44,620 bases of DNA from a virus, in the IMG/VR virus record IMGVR_UViG_3300027739_000016, positions 1 through 44,620 of that record; one strand, given 5' to 3'. Of this stretch, positions 13,224-20,235 are shown piece by piece (within the stretch, counting starts at the first letter, position 1; the number at the start of each line of letters is the position of its first letter). A model generated the notes under the pieces. It was not told the DNA's origin and searched no databases. It saw only the letters and a program-made list of their open reading frames with translations. The translations under genes and the position numbers were made by a program.

Positions 13224-15048
13224 CACGGTCACGAGGATCTGGTGCGCCACCGTACTAAACATGGTGACGAAGGAAGAAAGGACTTTCACGAGTGCAGAAG
13301 AGTTTAAGGCGTTTCAGGAACAGAATCCTGATGCAATCTACGTCGGTCATAACTTTGTCTCTTACGACGCCCCTGTCCTCAATCGGTTTTGGGGAGCCGG
13401 AATCCCGGTGTCTCGTATCGTCGATACGTTCGTACTCTCACAACTCTACAATCCCAATCTCCCCGGGGGCCACCGCCTGAAAGACTGGGGGATCAGCCTC
13501 AGGTATCACAAGGGGGAGTTTGACGACTTCTCTGCCCTGACGCCGAAGATGATCAAGTACTGTATCCGCGACTCACGCCTAACCGGTCTGATCTTCAAAC
13601 GGTTGACAGAGAGGATGCGGCAGACAGGTTTCTCGGAACGAGGCTGCATGATCGAGCACCTCGCCTGGAACATCATCCAGAACAAGCAGAAGCAGGCAGG
13701 TTTTCCGTTTGACGAACAGAAGGCCCAAGAACTCCTAGTCGTACTACGAGCCCGTGAAGAGGAACTCAAGAATGACATCTACCGTCTCTGGCCCCCAGTC
13801 CTTCAATGTGTGGCAAGCCGTGGCCAGACGAGGAAAAAGGATGGAGGCTACACTAAGAAATATGTCGAGGACCGCGGAAAGTTTCCAAAGTTGGAGGAAC
13901 GATCCGACGGAGGCTATGACGTCTATGACTACGTCGCTTTCAACCTTGGTAGCCCAAGTCAACGAGTTACAAAGCTACTTGAACTCGGTTGGCAACCGGT
14001 AAAGTTCACGAAGAAGACGAAGAAGGGGGGTGGGGGTAACCCCCAGGTCGACGAAGACAGCCTCCTCGACTTCGCACTATCGGCAGAGGTCCCTGAAGCG
14101 ACTTCACTCGCGAAATGGATCGTTATTAACTCTCGTGCAAACATGGTGGAGACGTGGCTGAATGCCCTCAACTCAAAGACCGGAGCGATCCACGGATCTC
14201 TTTTTATCGCAAGCACGCTTCGATATAAGCATAGCGCCCCTAACTCGGCAAACATACCCGGTGTCCGTCACATCAAAACGTCTGACGGAGAGCGGATCGC
14301 CTACGGAGAAGAAGGCGGCTTCACACATGAATGTCGTGACCTCTGGACCTGCGGAGACAAAGACAGGTATGATCTGGTTGGCATCGATGGGAAAGGGATG
14401 CAGCTCCGTTGCCTTGCTCACAATGTCGCCAAGACCGTCGGGCGTGACGTCGCACTCCCGTTTATCGAGCGTGTACTTGACGGCGACCCTCATACGCATA
14501 ACGGCAAGGTTCTTGGTTTGGCTAACAAACCGGCTGCCAAGAAGTTCCTCTACACCACCCTCATGGGAGGGGGAGGGGCTAAGCTTGCGGTCGATCAGGC
14601 TCAGTTCGGAACCAAACTGACGGAGGCAGAGGGAAACGAGAAGAAGAATCTTCTGATCGACTCCGTCCCGGGTTTCCGACTCCTTATCAAAAACCTTCAG
14701 GCATCGTTGCAGAAGACCGGCAGAATCGTCTTGTGCGACGGGACCCCGATCCTCGTCCCTTCTGACCACATGGTCATCCCATACCTTCTACAGGGCGACG
14801 AGAGCCGTCTGATGAAGCAGGCTTTGATCTTCACAGACAGGATTATCCTGAAGAACAAGTGGCAGAAGCACGTATGGAAGGTTGCCGACATCCATGACGA
14901 GTGGCAGTACGTCGCCGACATGGGTTTGACTGAAGAGTTCGTCGAGGCAGCACTTCCCTGCTTCGTCGAGGCGGGGAATTCCTTCGACTACCTGATTAAG
15001 ATCGAGGGCGACGCAAAGGTAGGAAAGACATGGGCAGAGACTCACTAA
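13162..15048 (+). CDS. Family A DNA polymerase with 3'-5' exonuclease (628 aa)
   Basis: T7-type replicative polymerase. Exo motif I is CDIEADGL at residues 12-19, followed by VGHNFVSYDAPVL and YCIRDSRLT. Pol motif A is GIDGKGMQLRCLA with Asp409; motif B is KKFLYTTLMGGGGAKLA; motif C is His578-Asp579-Glu580. The GKG in place of the usual SGLE in motif A is an uncommon variant. The length is below T7 gp5 (about 700), with compact insertions. ATG at 13162 puts exo motif I at once at the N-terminus, as in T7. Residues 205-280 overlap a +1 ORF. Confidence 0.93.
   Translation: MYLTPTSNHWACDIEADGLRDTVTRIWCATVLNMVTKEERTFTSAEEFKAFQEQNPDAIYVGHNFVSYDAPVLNRFWGAGIPVSRIVDTFVLSQLYNPNLPGGHRLKDWGISLRYHKGEFDDFSALTPKMIKYCIRDSRLTGLIFKRLTERMRQTGFSERGCMIEHLAWNIIQNKQKQAGFPFDEQKAQELLVVLRAREEELKNDIYRLWPPVLQCVASRGQTRKKDGGYTKKYVEDRGKFPKLEERSDGGYDVYDYVAFNLGSPSQRVTKLLELGWQPVKFTKKTKKGGGGNPQVDEDSLLDFALSAEVPEATSLAKWIVINSRANMVETWLNALNSKTGAIHGSLFIASTLRYKHSAPNSANIPGVRHIKTSDGERIAYGEEGGFTHECRDLWTCGDKDRYDLVGIDGKGMQLRCLAHNVAKTVGRDVALPFIERVLDGDPHTHNGKVLGLANKPAAKKFLYTTLMGGGGAKLAVDQAQFGTKLTEAEGNEKKNLLIDSVPGFRLLIKNLQASLQKTGRIVLCDGTPILVPSDHMVIPYLLQGDESRLMKQALIFTDRIILKNKWQKHVWKVADIHDEWQYVADMGLTEEFVEAALPCFVEAGNSFDYLIKIEGDAKVGKTWAETH
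13772..14002 (+). CDS. Nested +1 ORF inside the DNA polymerase gene (76 aa)
   Basis: ATG at 13772 with GAGG nine bases upstream. The sequence looks helical: WQAVARRGKRMEATLRNMS, then a heptad-like LSTLVAQVNELQSYL near residues 56-70. Local polymerase codons include GGA, AGG, CGA, CTA, ACT and AAA, against its C/G-ending norm. It is a plausible small DNA-binding or coiled-coil protein. No homologue recognised. Confidence 0.5.
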   Translation: MTSTVSGPQSFNVWQAVARRGKRMEATLRNMSRTAESFQSWRNDPTEAMTSMTTSLSTLVAQVNELQSYLNSVGNR

Positions 15049-15179
15049 CAGCCGAACAGCTGATACGTCTTATAGACGGTAGGTACTACGAACTATCCCA
15101 CGACAAGGCACAGGCTGAATACGTGTTGATCAAGAAAATGTGTCGTGAGTGGATCAACAGGAAGAAGGAAGAGACATGA
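15030..15179 (+). CDS. Small charged helical protein (49 aa)
   Basis: ATG at 15030 after AGGAAAG, overlapping the polymerase 3' end. It begins MGRDSLTAEQLIRLIDGRYY and ends with a basic/acidic helix (INRKKEET). Its stop overlaps the next start (ATGA), so it is coupled to the phosphoesterase. Function unknown. Confidence 0.6.
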   Translation: MGRDSLTAEQLIRLIDGRYYELSHDKAQAEYVLIKKMCREWINRKKEET

Positions 15180-15715
15180 GCAAGACTTGGGTCTATTCTG
15201 ACCCACACTTCTACCACAAGAATATCGTCAAGTTTACCGACTACGAAGGGAAGCGACTCCGTCCTTGGGACGATGCAGAGACGATGACAGAGGAGATGAT
15301 CTCTTGGTACAACGAGTGTGTGAACGATCAGGATCGAGTGTATATCTTGGGAGATGTCGCCTTCACGGCTGCAGGTATCCGAAAATCTGTTTCCCGCATG
15401 AAGGGGAGGAAGGTGCTGGTTCCCGGGAATCACGATCCGACGAAGATGAAGAAGTACTTCGACCTGTTCGATGACGTCCGAGGCTACGTACAGAAGCAAG
15501 GTTTCATCATGTCTCACATCCCGCTCCACGAAGACTGCCTCGGACGGTGGCGGCTGAACATCCACGGACACCTGCATAACAACACCGTCAAGGACATGTT
15601 CGCCGGACACAGGCTTCAGTCGGAAGACAAGAGGTACTACTGTGTCTGTGTCGAAAGGACGGATTTCCGCCCAAAACTCCTAGACGAGATCCTCCACGAG
15701 CGGGGTTTGAAATAA
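15176..15715 (+). CDS. Calcineurin-like metallophosphoesterase (179 aa)
   Basis: Two-metal phosphoesterase. SDPHFYHKN replaces the usual SDxHxxH block, and the other blocks are GDVAF (GDxxx), GNHD and HGHLHN. Typical small phage size. Its place after the polymerase suggests processing of DNA ends or nucleotides (5' exonuclease or cyclic-nucleotide esterase activities are known in the fold), but the substrate is not predictable. ATG at 15176 sits in an ATGA overlap. Confidence 0.9.
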   Translation: MSKTWVYSDPHFYHKNIVKFTDYEGKRLRPWDDAETMTEEMISWYNECVNDQDRVYILGDVAFTAAGIRKSVSRMKGRKVLVPGNHDPTKMKKYFDLFDDVRGYVQKQGFIMSHIPLHEDCLGRWRLNIHGHLHNNTVKDMFAGHRLQSEDKRYYCVCVERTDFRPKLLDEILHERGLK

Positions 15716-15738
15716 TTTCACATTCTTGAAAAAAGGAC

Positions 15739-15767
15739 TTGACAAACGTGTAGAATAGTGGTATAAT
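15739..15767 (+). promoter_or_regulatory. Consensus sigma-70 promoter before the SSB gene
   Basis: TTGACA, 17 bases, TATAAT, followed by ATAGTAC like the promoter at 11202. The transcript would begin near 15774, with a GGTAAG/CTTATCC hairpin at its 5' end. It gives extra expression of the SSB gene and the genes downstream. Confidence 0.93.
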
Positions 15768-15821
15768 ATAGTACAAGGTAAGGGTTTCTTATCCTGTTTC
15801 CAGCAAATTGTGAGAAAAGAT

Positions 15822-16412
15822 ATGAACAGTCAGACTCTGGTTATCCGCGGCAAGCTTCACTGGGCAAAGGTGATTGGTGAACCCCGACTGAATACGTTTA
15901 CCAACGAACGTGAGTGGTCGGTAGACCTCACCCCTGACGAGGCCGGTTACGACAAGATCAAGAAGGCGGGCATCAAGGATCGTCTCCGTGACCCGAAGGA
16001 AGGCGACTCCCGTGACGAAGAGTTCCTGACTCTCCGCCAGAAGGAATACCGCAAGGATCCGAAGACGGGTGAGTTGAAGAAGAACCGTCCGATCAAGATC
16101 GTCGACATCGAAGGCAAGGAGTGGGGTGGCGCCCTTCTGGGCAACGAGACCGTCGCCGACGTCAAGATCGAAGTCAAGGGTTACGGGCCGGGTAAGCCGA
16201 AGGGTGTCTACATCCAGGCGATCCGGGTCCTCGACCTCGTCCAGTTTGCATCCAACGACTTCGCGCCTCTGTCGGACGACGACGAGTTCTACGGCGCGGC
16301 TCCTGCCAACCCGGCTCCTGTCGCACAGGCAAAGACGCCTGTCGACGCAGACCCGTCGCCAGACAACGACATCGGTGAGACCGAAGACCTCGACGACGAG
16401 ATCCCGTTCTGA
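15822..16412 (+). CDS. Single-stranded DNA-binding protein (phage type, 196 aa)
   Basis: The OB-fold-like body begins SQTLVIRGKLHWAKV and keeps the basic, beta-rich pattern of the phage ssDNA-binding family (DUF2815-like). A Pro/Ala linker leads to a very acidic tail ending LDDEIPF, the usual partner-binding end. Note the same IPF ending on the primase-helicase. Own strong promoter fits the high dose needed. ATG at 15822 chosen over GTG at 15810, which lies in the ribosome site. Confidence 0.85.
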   Translation: MNSQTLVIRGKLHWAKVIGEPRLNTFTNEREWSVDLTPDEAGYDKIKKAGIKDRLRDPKEGDSRDEEFLTLRQKEYRKDPKTGELKKNRPIKIVDIEGKEWGGALLGNETVADVKIEVKGYGPGKPKGVYIQAIRVLDLVQFASNDFAPLSDDDEFYGAAPANPAPVAQAKTPVDADPSPDNDIGETEDLDDEIPF

Positions 16413-16423
16413 CCACCGCCTTT

Positions 16424-16499
16424 GGGTCTCAAGCATTAAGGGGCGATGCACCGGTCTCCAAAACCGGGTAGCGAGGTTCGAGTCCTCGGAGATCTGCCA
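16424..16499 (+). tRNA. tRNA-Trp (anticodon CCA)
   Basis: A full cloverleaf can be drawn: acceptor GGGTCTC/GAGATCT (two G-U pairs), D-stem GCAT/ATGC, anticodon stem CCGGT/ACCGG with loop CTCCAAA, T-stem CGAGG/CCTCG with loop TTCGAGT, discriminator G and an encoded CCA at 16497-16499. The anticodon at 16458-16460 reads UGG. It lies right after the SSB gene and is co-transcribed. Confidence 0.92.
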
Positions 16500-16622
16500 A
16501 CATCGGCGAAGCGCCCCTTGAAGGTGCCAGCCCCTTGGGCCGGGAACGCCCCTGAGAGTCCGTCGTCAAGGCGATTTGAGGACTCCCGTCGGGTGAGAGG
16601 CCCGTCCTTCAAAGGAACCTTT
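16500..16622 (+). other. Structured spacer after the tRNA
   Basis: 123 bases without a credible ORF. GAGTCC at about 16555 can pair with GGACTC at about 16579, and GC-rich stems occur near 16509-16545. I could not fold a second tRNA. It may be the processed 3' trailer of the tRNA or a small RNA. Confidence 0.35.
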
Positions 16623-16856
16623 ATGAGTATCTGGAAAAAGATCAAGGCCTATTTGGCCCAGATTGTCGCAGAGCCGACTACGCTGACACAGCAGGCAATC
16701 ATCCTTCGACCGCCGACAGGCGTCGTCTATGAGACGTGTGACGGAAAGTTTGCCCTTGTCGACCAGACGGGGATGGAGGTCAAGGAATACATCCGACGTC
16801 GTGACGCCATCCGTGGCGCAGAGCGCCTGGGTATCCCTCTCGACCCCGAGGTATGA
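16623..16856 (+). CDS. Small protein of unknown function (77 aa)
   Basis: ATG at 16623 after AAAGGAAC. An amphipathic N-terminus (SIWKKIKAYLAQIV) precedes a beta-strand segment (GKFALVDQTGMEV) and a basic C-terminus. An in-frame upstream extension runs back into the tRNA and is not used. It ends one base before the next ATG. Confidence 0.75.
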   Translation: MSIWKKIKAYLAQIVAEPTTLTQQAIILRPPTGVVYETCDGKFALVDQTGMEVKEYIRRRDAIRGAERLGIPLDPEV

Positions 16857-16857
16857 C

Positions 16858-17721
16858 ATGAAGCCCCTGCACCCCAGTACCGTCCCAGAGGACATCTACG
16901 CCCTCCTGGACGACGACAACGACCACGTCGTTGCTGAGGAGAACGTCGAATACGCCGGGGAGCTTTTCAAGCAGATCCTCCGGACGAGGCTGACCCGTCG
17001 TGAAGTCAAGCGCGGGGAAGGCGTACTTCGCTTCTCTGCACTAGGAAAGAAGAACCGTCAGCTCTGGTATCAGGCCAACATGCCTGATAAGGCCGAGAAG
17101 ATGCATGGGAAGCAAAACTTCAAGTTCCTCTACGGTGACGTCCTTGAAATCTTGCTGCTATTTCTGGCGAAGGAAGCCGGACACGAGGTGACACATGAGC
17201 AATACTCTGTCGAACAAGATGGAGTCACAGGATCTATGGATGCTTGCATTGATGGAGTCCCTGTTGACTGTAAGTCCGCTAGTTCTTTCTCATTCCAGAA
17301 ATTCCGAGACGGAAGCTTTGTTTTCGATGATCCGTTCGGATATATCAAACAGATATCCGGGTATGCGAACGCTATCGGACGGACAGAAGAGGCAGGTTTT
17401 CTTGTCGCAGATAAGGTCCATGGAGACATCTGCTTCGCCCCCGTCGACAAACAGACGCTCGAAGGAAACCCTCCCGGACCCCGCATCGCTGAACTCCGAG
17501 CCGCTATCGCCTCCCCTGTTCCTCCGATCCGATGCTACGACGCGGTGCCCGAAGGGAAGTCAGGAAACATGAAGCTAGGCGTCGGCTGTTCTTACTGCTC
17601 GTTCAAGGACGAGTGTTGGAAGGACGCCAACGGCGGCAAGGGCCTCCGTAAGTTTATCTACTCCCGGGGCCCTGTCTGGCTCGCGGCGGTAGGAAAGGAA
17701 CCGAATGTCCCGGAGTCGTGA
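16858..17721 (+). CDS. PD-(D/E)XK (RecB/Cas4-like) nuclease (287 aa)
   Basis: The catalytic core is visible as GSMDACIDG...PVDCKSAS near residues 129-144, giving the Asp and D-x-K residues, and a helix with Q (YIKQISGYANA) follows. Cys residues at RCYD and GCSYCSFKDEC near 223-247 fit the four-Cys iron-sulphur pattern of Cas4/AddB-type nucleases. It probably trims DNA ends in recombination or host DNA breakdown. Over 17195-17572 a +1 ORF overlaps it: there six of eleven Asp codons are GAT, while elsewhere in the gene nearly all are GAC. Confidence 0.85.
   Translation: MKPLHPSTVPEDIYALLDDDNDHVVAEENVEYAGELFKQILRTRLTRREVKRGEGVLRFSALGKKNRQLWYQANMPDKAEKMHGKQNFKFLYGDVLEILLLFLAKEAGHEVTHEQYSVEQDGVTGSMDACIDGVPVDCKSASSFSFQKFRDGSFVFDDPFGYIKQISGYANAIGRTEEAGFLVADKVHGDICFAPVDKQTLEGNPPGPRIAELRAAIASPVPPIRCYDAVPEGKSGNMKLGVGCSYCSFKDECWKDANGGKGLRKFIYSRGPVWLAAVGKEPNVPES
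17195..17572 (+). CDS. Nested +1 ORF inside the PD-(D/E)XK nuclease gene (125 aa)
   Basis: ATG at 17195 has GAGGTG five bases upstream. The product is protein-like: SNTLSNKMESQDLWMLALME, then a hydrophobic LLTVSPLVL, then a charged helical middle (NSETEALFSMIRSDISN, DGQKRQVFLSQI), and a Pro/Ser-rich end. It spans the nuclease catalytic residues. The nuclease codon bias changes sharply within its limits and recovers after its stop. Best case for a real overprinted gene here. No homologue recognised. Confidence 0.6.
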   Translation: MSNTLSNKMESQDLWMLALMESLLTVSPLVLSHSRNSETEALFSMIRSDISNRYPGMRTLSDGQKRQVFLSQIRSMETSASPPSTNRRSKETLPDPASLNSEPLSPPLFLRSDATTRCPKGSQET

Positions 17722-18133
17722 CGACAAGGGCGACAAGGCTCGTGAGTACCACCTCAAGCGGCTCTACGGAATCTCGATAGAACAGTATGAGGACCTTCTT
17801 CGCAGACAGGACCATAAGTGTCCTGTCTGTGAGAGGCACGAGTCAGAGTTCCCGACAAACCTTGCAGTCGATCACGACCATGTGACGATGCAGATCAGAG
17901 GACTTTTATGTCGTTACTGCAATCACCGGGTCGTCGGGCGTCATCGAGACCCCGCCCTTCTCCGTCGAATCGCCGACTACCTCGAGAAGGGAACCGAGTT
18001 CTTTGCCCCGAAGAAGAAACGGAAGTACAAGAGGAAACCAAGATGCGAGACCGACGGGCCCGTAAAGAAAAAGGCAACGGCGAAGACTACTACGCAGTCG
18101 AGCAAGACCACAACGGACTCTGGTTCGTCCTGA
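17705..18133 (+). CDS. Endonuclease VII-like HNH nuclease (142 aa)
   Basis: Recombination endonuclease VII family: CPVC and CRYC zinc pairs frame the active site LAVDHDHVTMQIRGLLC. Such enzymes resolve branched DNA before packaging. The last 45 residues are a Lys/Thr-rich tail (PKKKRKYKRK) beyond the family core; this tail is where the next gene overlaps in another frame. Overlaps the upstream nuclease by 17 bases. Confidence 0.9.
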   Translation: MSRSRDDKGDKAREYHLKRLYGISIEQYEDLLRRQDHKCPVCERHESEFPTNLAVDHDHVTMQIRGLLCRYCNHRVVGRHRDPALLRRIADYLEKGTEFFAPKKKRKYKRKPRCETDGPVKKKATAKTTTQSSKTTTDSGSS

Positions 18134-18210
18134 ATTACAACGAGTTCCCTGTCTCCCCTGCGTTTGAACGGGAAGAGGAGGCCGAACGATGGATGGACAG
18201 GCACGTCTAA
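18043..18210 (+). CDS. Small acidic protein overlapping the EndoVII tail (55 aa)
   Basis: ATG at 18043 after AGAGGAAAC. A charged N-terminus leads to YYAVEQDHNGLWFVLNYNE, a beta-hairpin-like block common in small phage proteins, and ends AERWMDRHV. The overlap with the endonuclease (18043-18133) explains the low-complexity tail of that enzyme. Function unknown. Confidence 0.7.
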   Translation: MRDRRARKEKGNGEDYYAVEQDHNGLWFVLNYNEFPVSPAFEREEEAERWMDRHV

Positions 18211-18338
18211 TAGCCCAGCGAAGACGCGGATACTGTGAGGCGATGGATAAGATAGCCAATTTCTTGAACGCACTCGACACAGAGGGTTTAACCTCTCTGG
18301 AAGTAAAGAAGCTGGTCTACAAGGAAACATCGAAATGA
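18189..18338 (+). CDS. Small helical protein upstream of thyX (49 aa)
   Basis: ATG at 18189 with GAGG upstream. It reads MDGQARLIAQRRRGYCEAMD and then LTSLEVKKLVYKETSK. Overlaps both neighbours and ends in an ATGA with thyX, so it is part of the coupled run. Unknown function. Confidence 0.6.
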   Translation: MDGQARLIAQRRRGYCEAMDKIANFLNALDTEGLTSLEVKKLVYKETSK

Positions 18339-19000
18339 AAGCAGAACTGATTGACCACATGGGGACGGATCTGACGGTCGTCAACGCAGCCCGCGTCTCT
18401 TTCGCAAAGGAAAGCTGGTGGGCGAATGAAGAAAATTGGTTGGAGTACGACGCAGAGCTACGGCTAAGGGAGTCTGACGCGAAGCTTATCTCCTACTTGG
18501 CTGATCACGGGCACTGGACGCCTTTCGGGCACCCCCAGGTGATGCTACGTATCACGGCCCCGATCCCGATCAGGACCCAGTGCTTCAAGCACAAGCAGGG
18601 TTTCGTAGAGAACGAGGTGTCCCGTCGGTATGTAGACGACAAGCCTGAGTTCTTCTGGCCGGTCCTCCGTCAGAGGGCTGAAGACAAGAAGCAGGGAAGT
18701 AAGGACGAGTTCCCTGCACGGCTAGAGGCTTGTGAGAACGCACTCTACATGGCGTATGAAGTAGGTCGCCAGTGCTACGACTTCCTTCTGAAGGAGGGCG
18801 TCGCCCCGGAACAGGCCCGTATGGCCCTGCCGCAGGGGATGCTGACACAGTGGTACTGGACGGGGAGTCTGGCTGCTTACGCACGTTTCTACCGCCTGCG
18901 GCAACACGAAGACGCCCAGAAAGAGATCCAAGATCTTGCACAGATGATCGGAGACGTCATCGAACCCCTTTTCCCGGTCTCCTGGAAGGCGCTTACATGA
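18335..19000 (+). CDS. thyX: Flavin-dependent thymidylate synthase ThyX (221 aa)
   Basis: Makes dTMP from dUMP with methylenetetrahydrofolate, FAD and NADPH. The signature RHRxxSxNExSxRY is present as KHKQGFVENEVSRRY: the first Arg and the other Arg are Lys and the first Ser is Phe, variants that keep charge. VNAARVSF and QARMALPQGMLTQWYWTGSL match other conserved blocks. Normal length. It works with the diphosphohydrolase-like protein and the reductase further along to supply dNTPs. Confidence 0.92.
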   Translation: MKAELIDHMGTDLTVVNAARVSFAKESWWANEENWLEYDAELRLRESDAKLISYLADHGHWTPFGHPQVMLRITAPIPIRTQCFKHKQGFVENEVSRRYVDDKPEFFWPVLRQRAEDKKQGSKDEFPARLEACENALYMAYEVGRQCYDFLLKEGVAPEQARMALPQGMLTQWYWTGSLAAYARFYRLRQHEDAQKEIQDLAQMIGDVIEPLFPVSWKALT

Positions 19001-19710
19001 ACGAACCCAAGGTACTCCTTCTCGACATCGAATGGCGCCCTACCAAGGCTTACGTCTGGCAGCCGTGGCAGGAGAACATCACACCAGAGAAGATCATCGA
19101 GCACGGAGGCTGCCTCTGCGTCGGCTTCAAGTTCTTCGGACAGAAGCAGGTGACACTCGTCTCCGACTGGGAACAGGGTCACGAGGAGATGATCAAGATC
19201 GTCCACGGGGTTATGTCAGAGGCAGACGCGGTTGTGACGTATAACGGCGACAAGTACGATCTCCGAAAGCTCGAGGGTGAATTCCTTCTCGCAGGCCTTC
19301 CGCCGCCGCCTTCTGTCACCTCTATCGACTGCCTCAAGGCCGTCAAGAAGTTTGGTTTCTTCATGAACCGCCTCGCGTTTGTAGGTCCGTTCCTCTCTCT
19401 GGGAGGCAAGATCGAACACGAAGGCTTCTCCCTCTGGAAGAAGGTCGACAACGGCGACCCTAAGGCACAGGCCAAGATGGCTAAGTACTGTAAGCAGGAC
19501 GTCAACCTGCTTGAGAAGCTGTACGTAAAGATCCGTCCTTACATCCGAAACCACCCGAATATGGGACGTATTGGCGCCAATACCTGCGGGGCTTGCGGGT
19601 CTCGTCATCTGCAGTCTCGGGGGGTCCGGCGGACGAAGACCTTCCAGATACAGCGACTTCAGTGCCAATCTTGTGGGTCTTGGCAAGACGGAAAGCGGAC
19701 AAAGGCGTGA
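18997..19710 (+). CDS. RNase H-fold 3'-5' exonuclease with C-terminal zinc ribbon (237 aa)
   Basis: DEDD-type exonuclease: LLLDIEW (D, E), VVTYNGDKYDLRKLEGE (second block) and YCKQDVNLLEKLY (third block) give the metal-binding acids. After residue 190, CGACGS and CQSCGS form a two-pair zinc ribbon for DNA or RNA contact. It is distinct from the exonuclease domain of the polymerase. Possible roles are DNA end processing or RNA turnover. Starts in an ATGA overlap with thyX. Confidence 0.85.
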   Translation: MNEPKVLLLDIEWRPTKAYVWQPWQENITPEKIIEHGGCLCVGFKFFGQKQVTLVSDWEQGHEEMIKIVHGVMSEADAVVTYNGDKYDLRKLEGEFLLAGLPPPPSVTSIDCLKAVKKFGFFMNRLAFVGPFLSLGGKIEHEGFSLWKKVDNGDPKAQAKMAKYCKQDVNLLEKLYVKIRPYIRNHPNMGRIGANTCGACGSRHLQSRGVRRTKTFQIQRLQCQSCGSWQDGKRTKA

Positions 19711-19868
19711 CATACGACTCTCTTTACCAAAGACTGTATGACGAAATCATCGAGGATCTTCCCGACGCAGACCCGGCTTCTGTCGAAGACACGGTAGCCT
19801 ACCTCGTCGAGATGGGGCTCCTTGATTACGATCTTCTGAAAGAATACTACCAGGAGTATGACGCATGA
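19707..19868 (+). CDS. Small acidic helical protein (53 aa, GTG start)
   Basis: GTG at 19707 overlaps the exonuclease stop, after AAAGG. It reads MTYDSLYQRLYDEIIEDLPD and ends LLDYDLLKEYYQEYDA. It resembles its two downstream neighbours in size, acidity and the LLD(Y/V)DLL-type motif, so the three may be related by duplication. Confidence 0.65.
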   Translation: MTYDSLYQRLYDEIIEDLPDADPASVEDTVAYLVEMGLLDYDLLKEYYQEYDA

Positions 19869-20071
19869 CTGACAAGTACGAAGAACTGGCTATCGACCTC
19901 GTCGCATTCACTTCTGTCGGGATCGAACAGGCGCGAGAGGTTGTCTCCTTCCTCCGTGAAGAGGCCCTTCTCGACGTCGAAGCCCTCGACGACTACCTTG
20001 AAGACTTCTACGACCAAGACGGTTTCGGAGACCCCGACGAGCCTGATTCCGAAGAGGAGCAGGAGGACTGA
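19865..20071 (+). CDS. Small acidic helical protein (68 aa)
   Basis: Starts in an ATGA overlap. It contains EEALLDVEALDDYLEDFYD, like the end of the protein before it, and finishes with a run of Asp/Glu. Strong negative charge suggests binding to a basic partner or DNA mimicry, unproven. Ends in a TGATG overlap. Confidence 0.68.
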   Translation: MTDKYEELAIDLVAFTSVGIEQAREVVSFLREEALLDVEALDDYLEDFYDQDGFGDPDEPDSEEEQED

Positions 20072-20235
20072 TGGACGAAGAGACCCGTAATCGAATATTT
20101 GATTACTTCTCCGGATCCGAGCTCGTTGAGTATCTTCGGCTAGACACGTTCGACGTCATCGACGCTTTTGAAGACGAGATCATGGAAGTAATATTCGACC
20201 TAGAAGAATTGATGGGAGTCAAAAATGGAAAGTGA
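20071..20235 (+). CDS. Small acidic helical protein (54 aa)
   Basis: ATG at 20071 with AGGAGG upstream. It reads MDEETRNRIFDYFSGSELVE and continues with DVIDAFEDEIMEVIFDLEEL. Third member of the acidic run. It overlaps the diphosphohydrolase-like gene by 11 bases. Confidence 0.65.
   Translation: MDEETRNRIFDYFSGSELVEYLRLDTFDVIDAFEDEIMEVIFDLEELMGVKNGK

Noticed and set aside
13292-13480. +1 ORF early in the polymerase gene
   Set aside because: Ser-rich, no clear ribosome site and no sharp codon change.
14162-14620. Long +1 ORF in the 3' part of the polymerase gene
   Set aside because: Ser/Thr/Arg/Pro-rich, like ordinary shadow frames; the polymerase keeps normal codon use over most of it.
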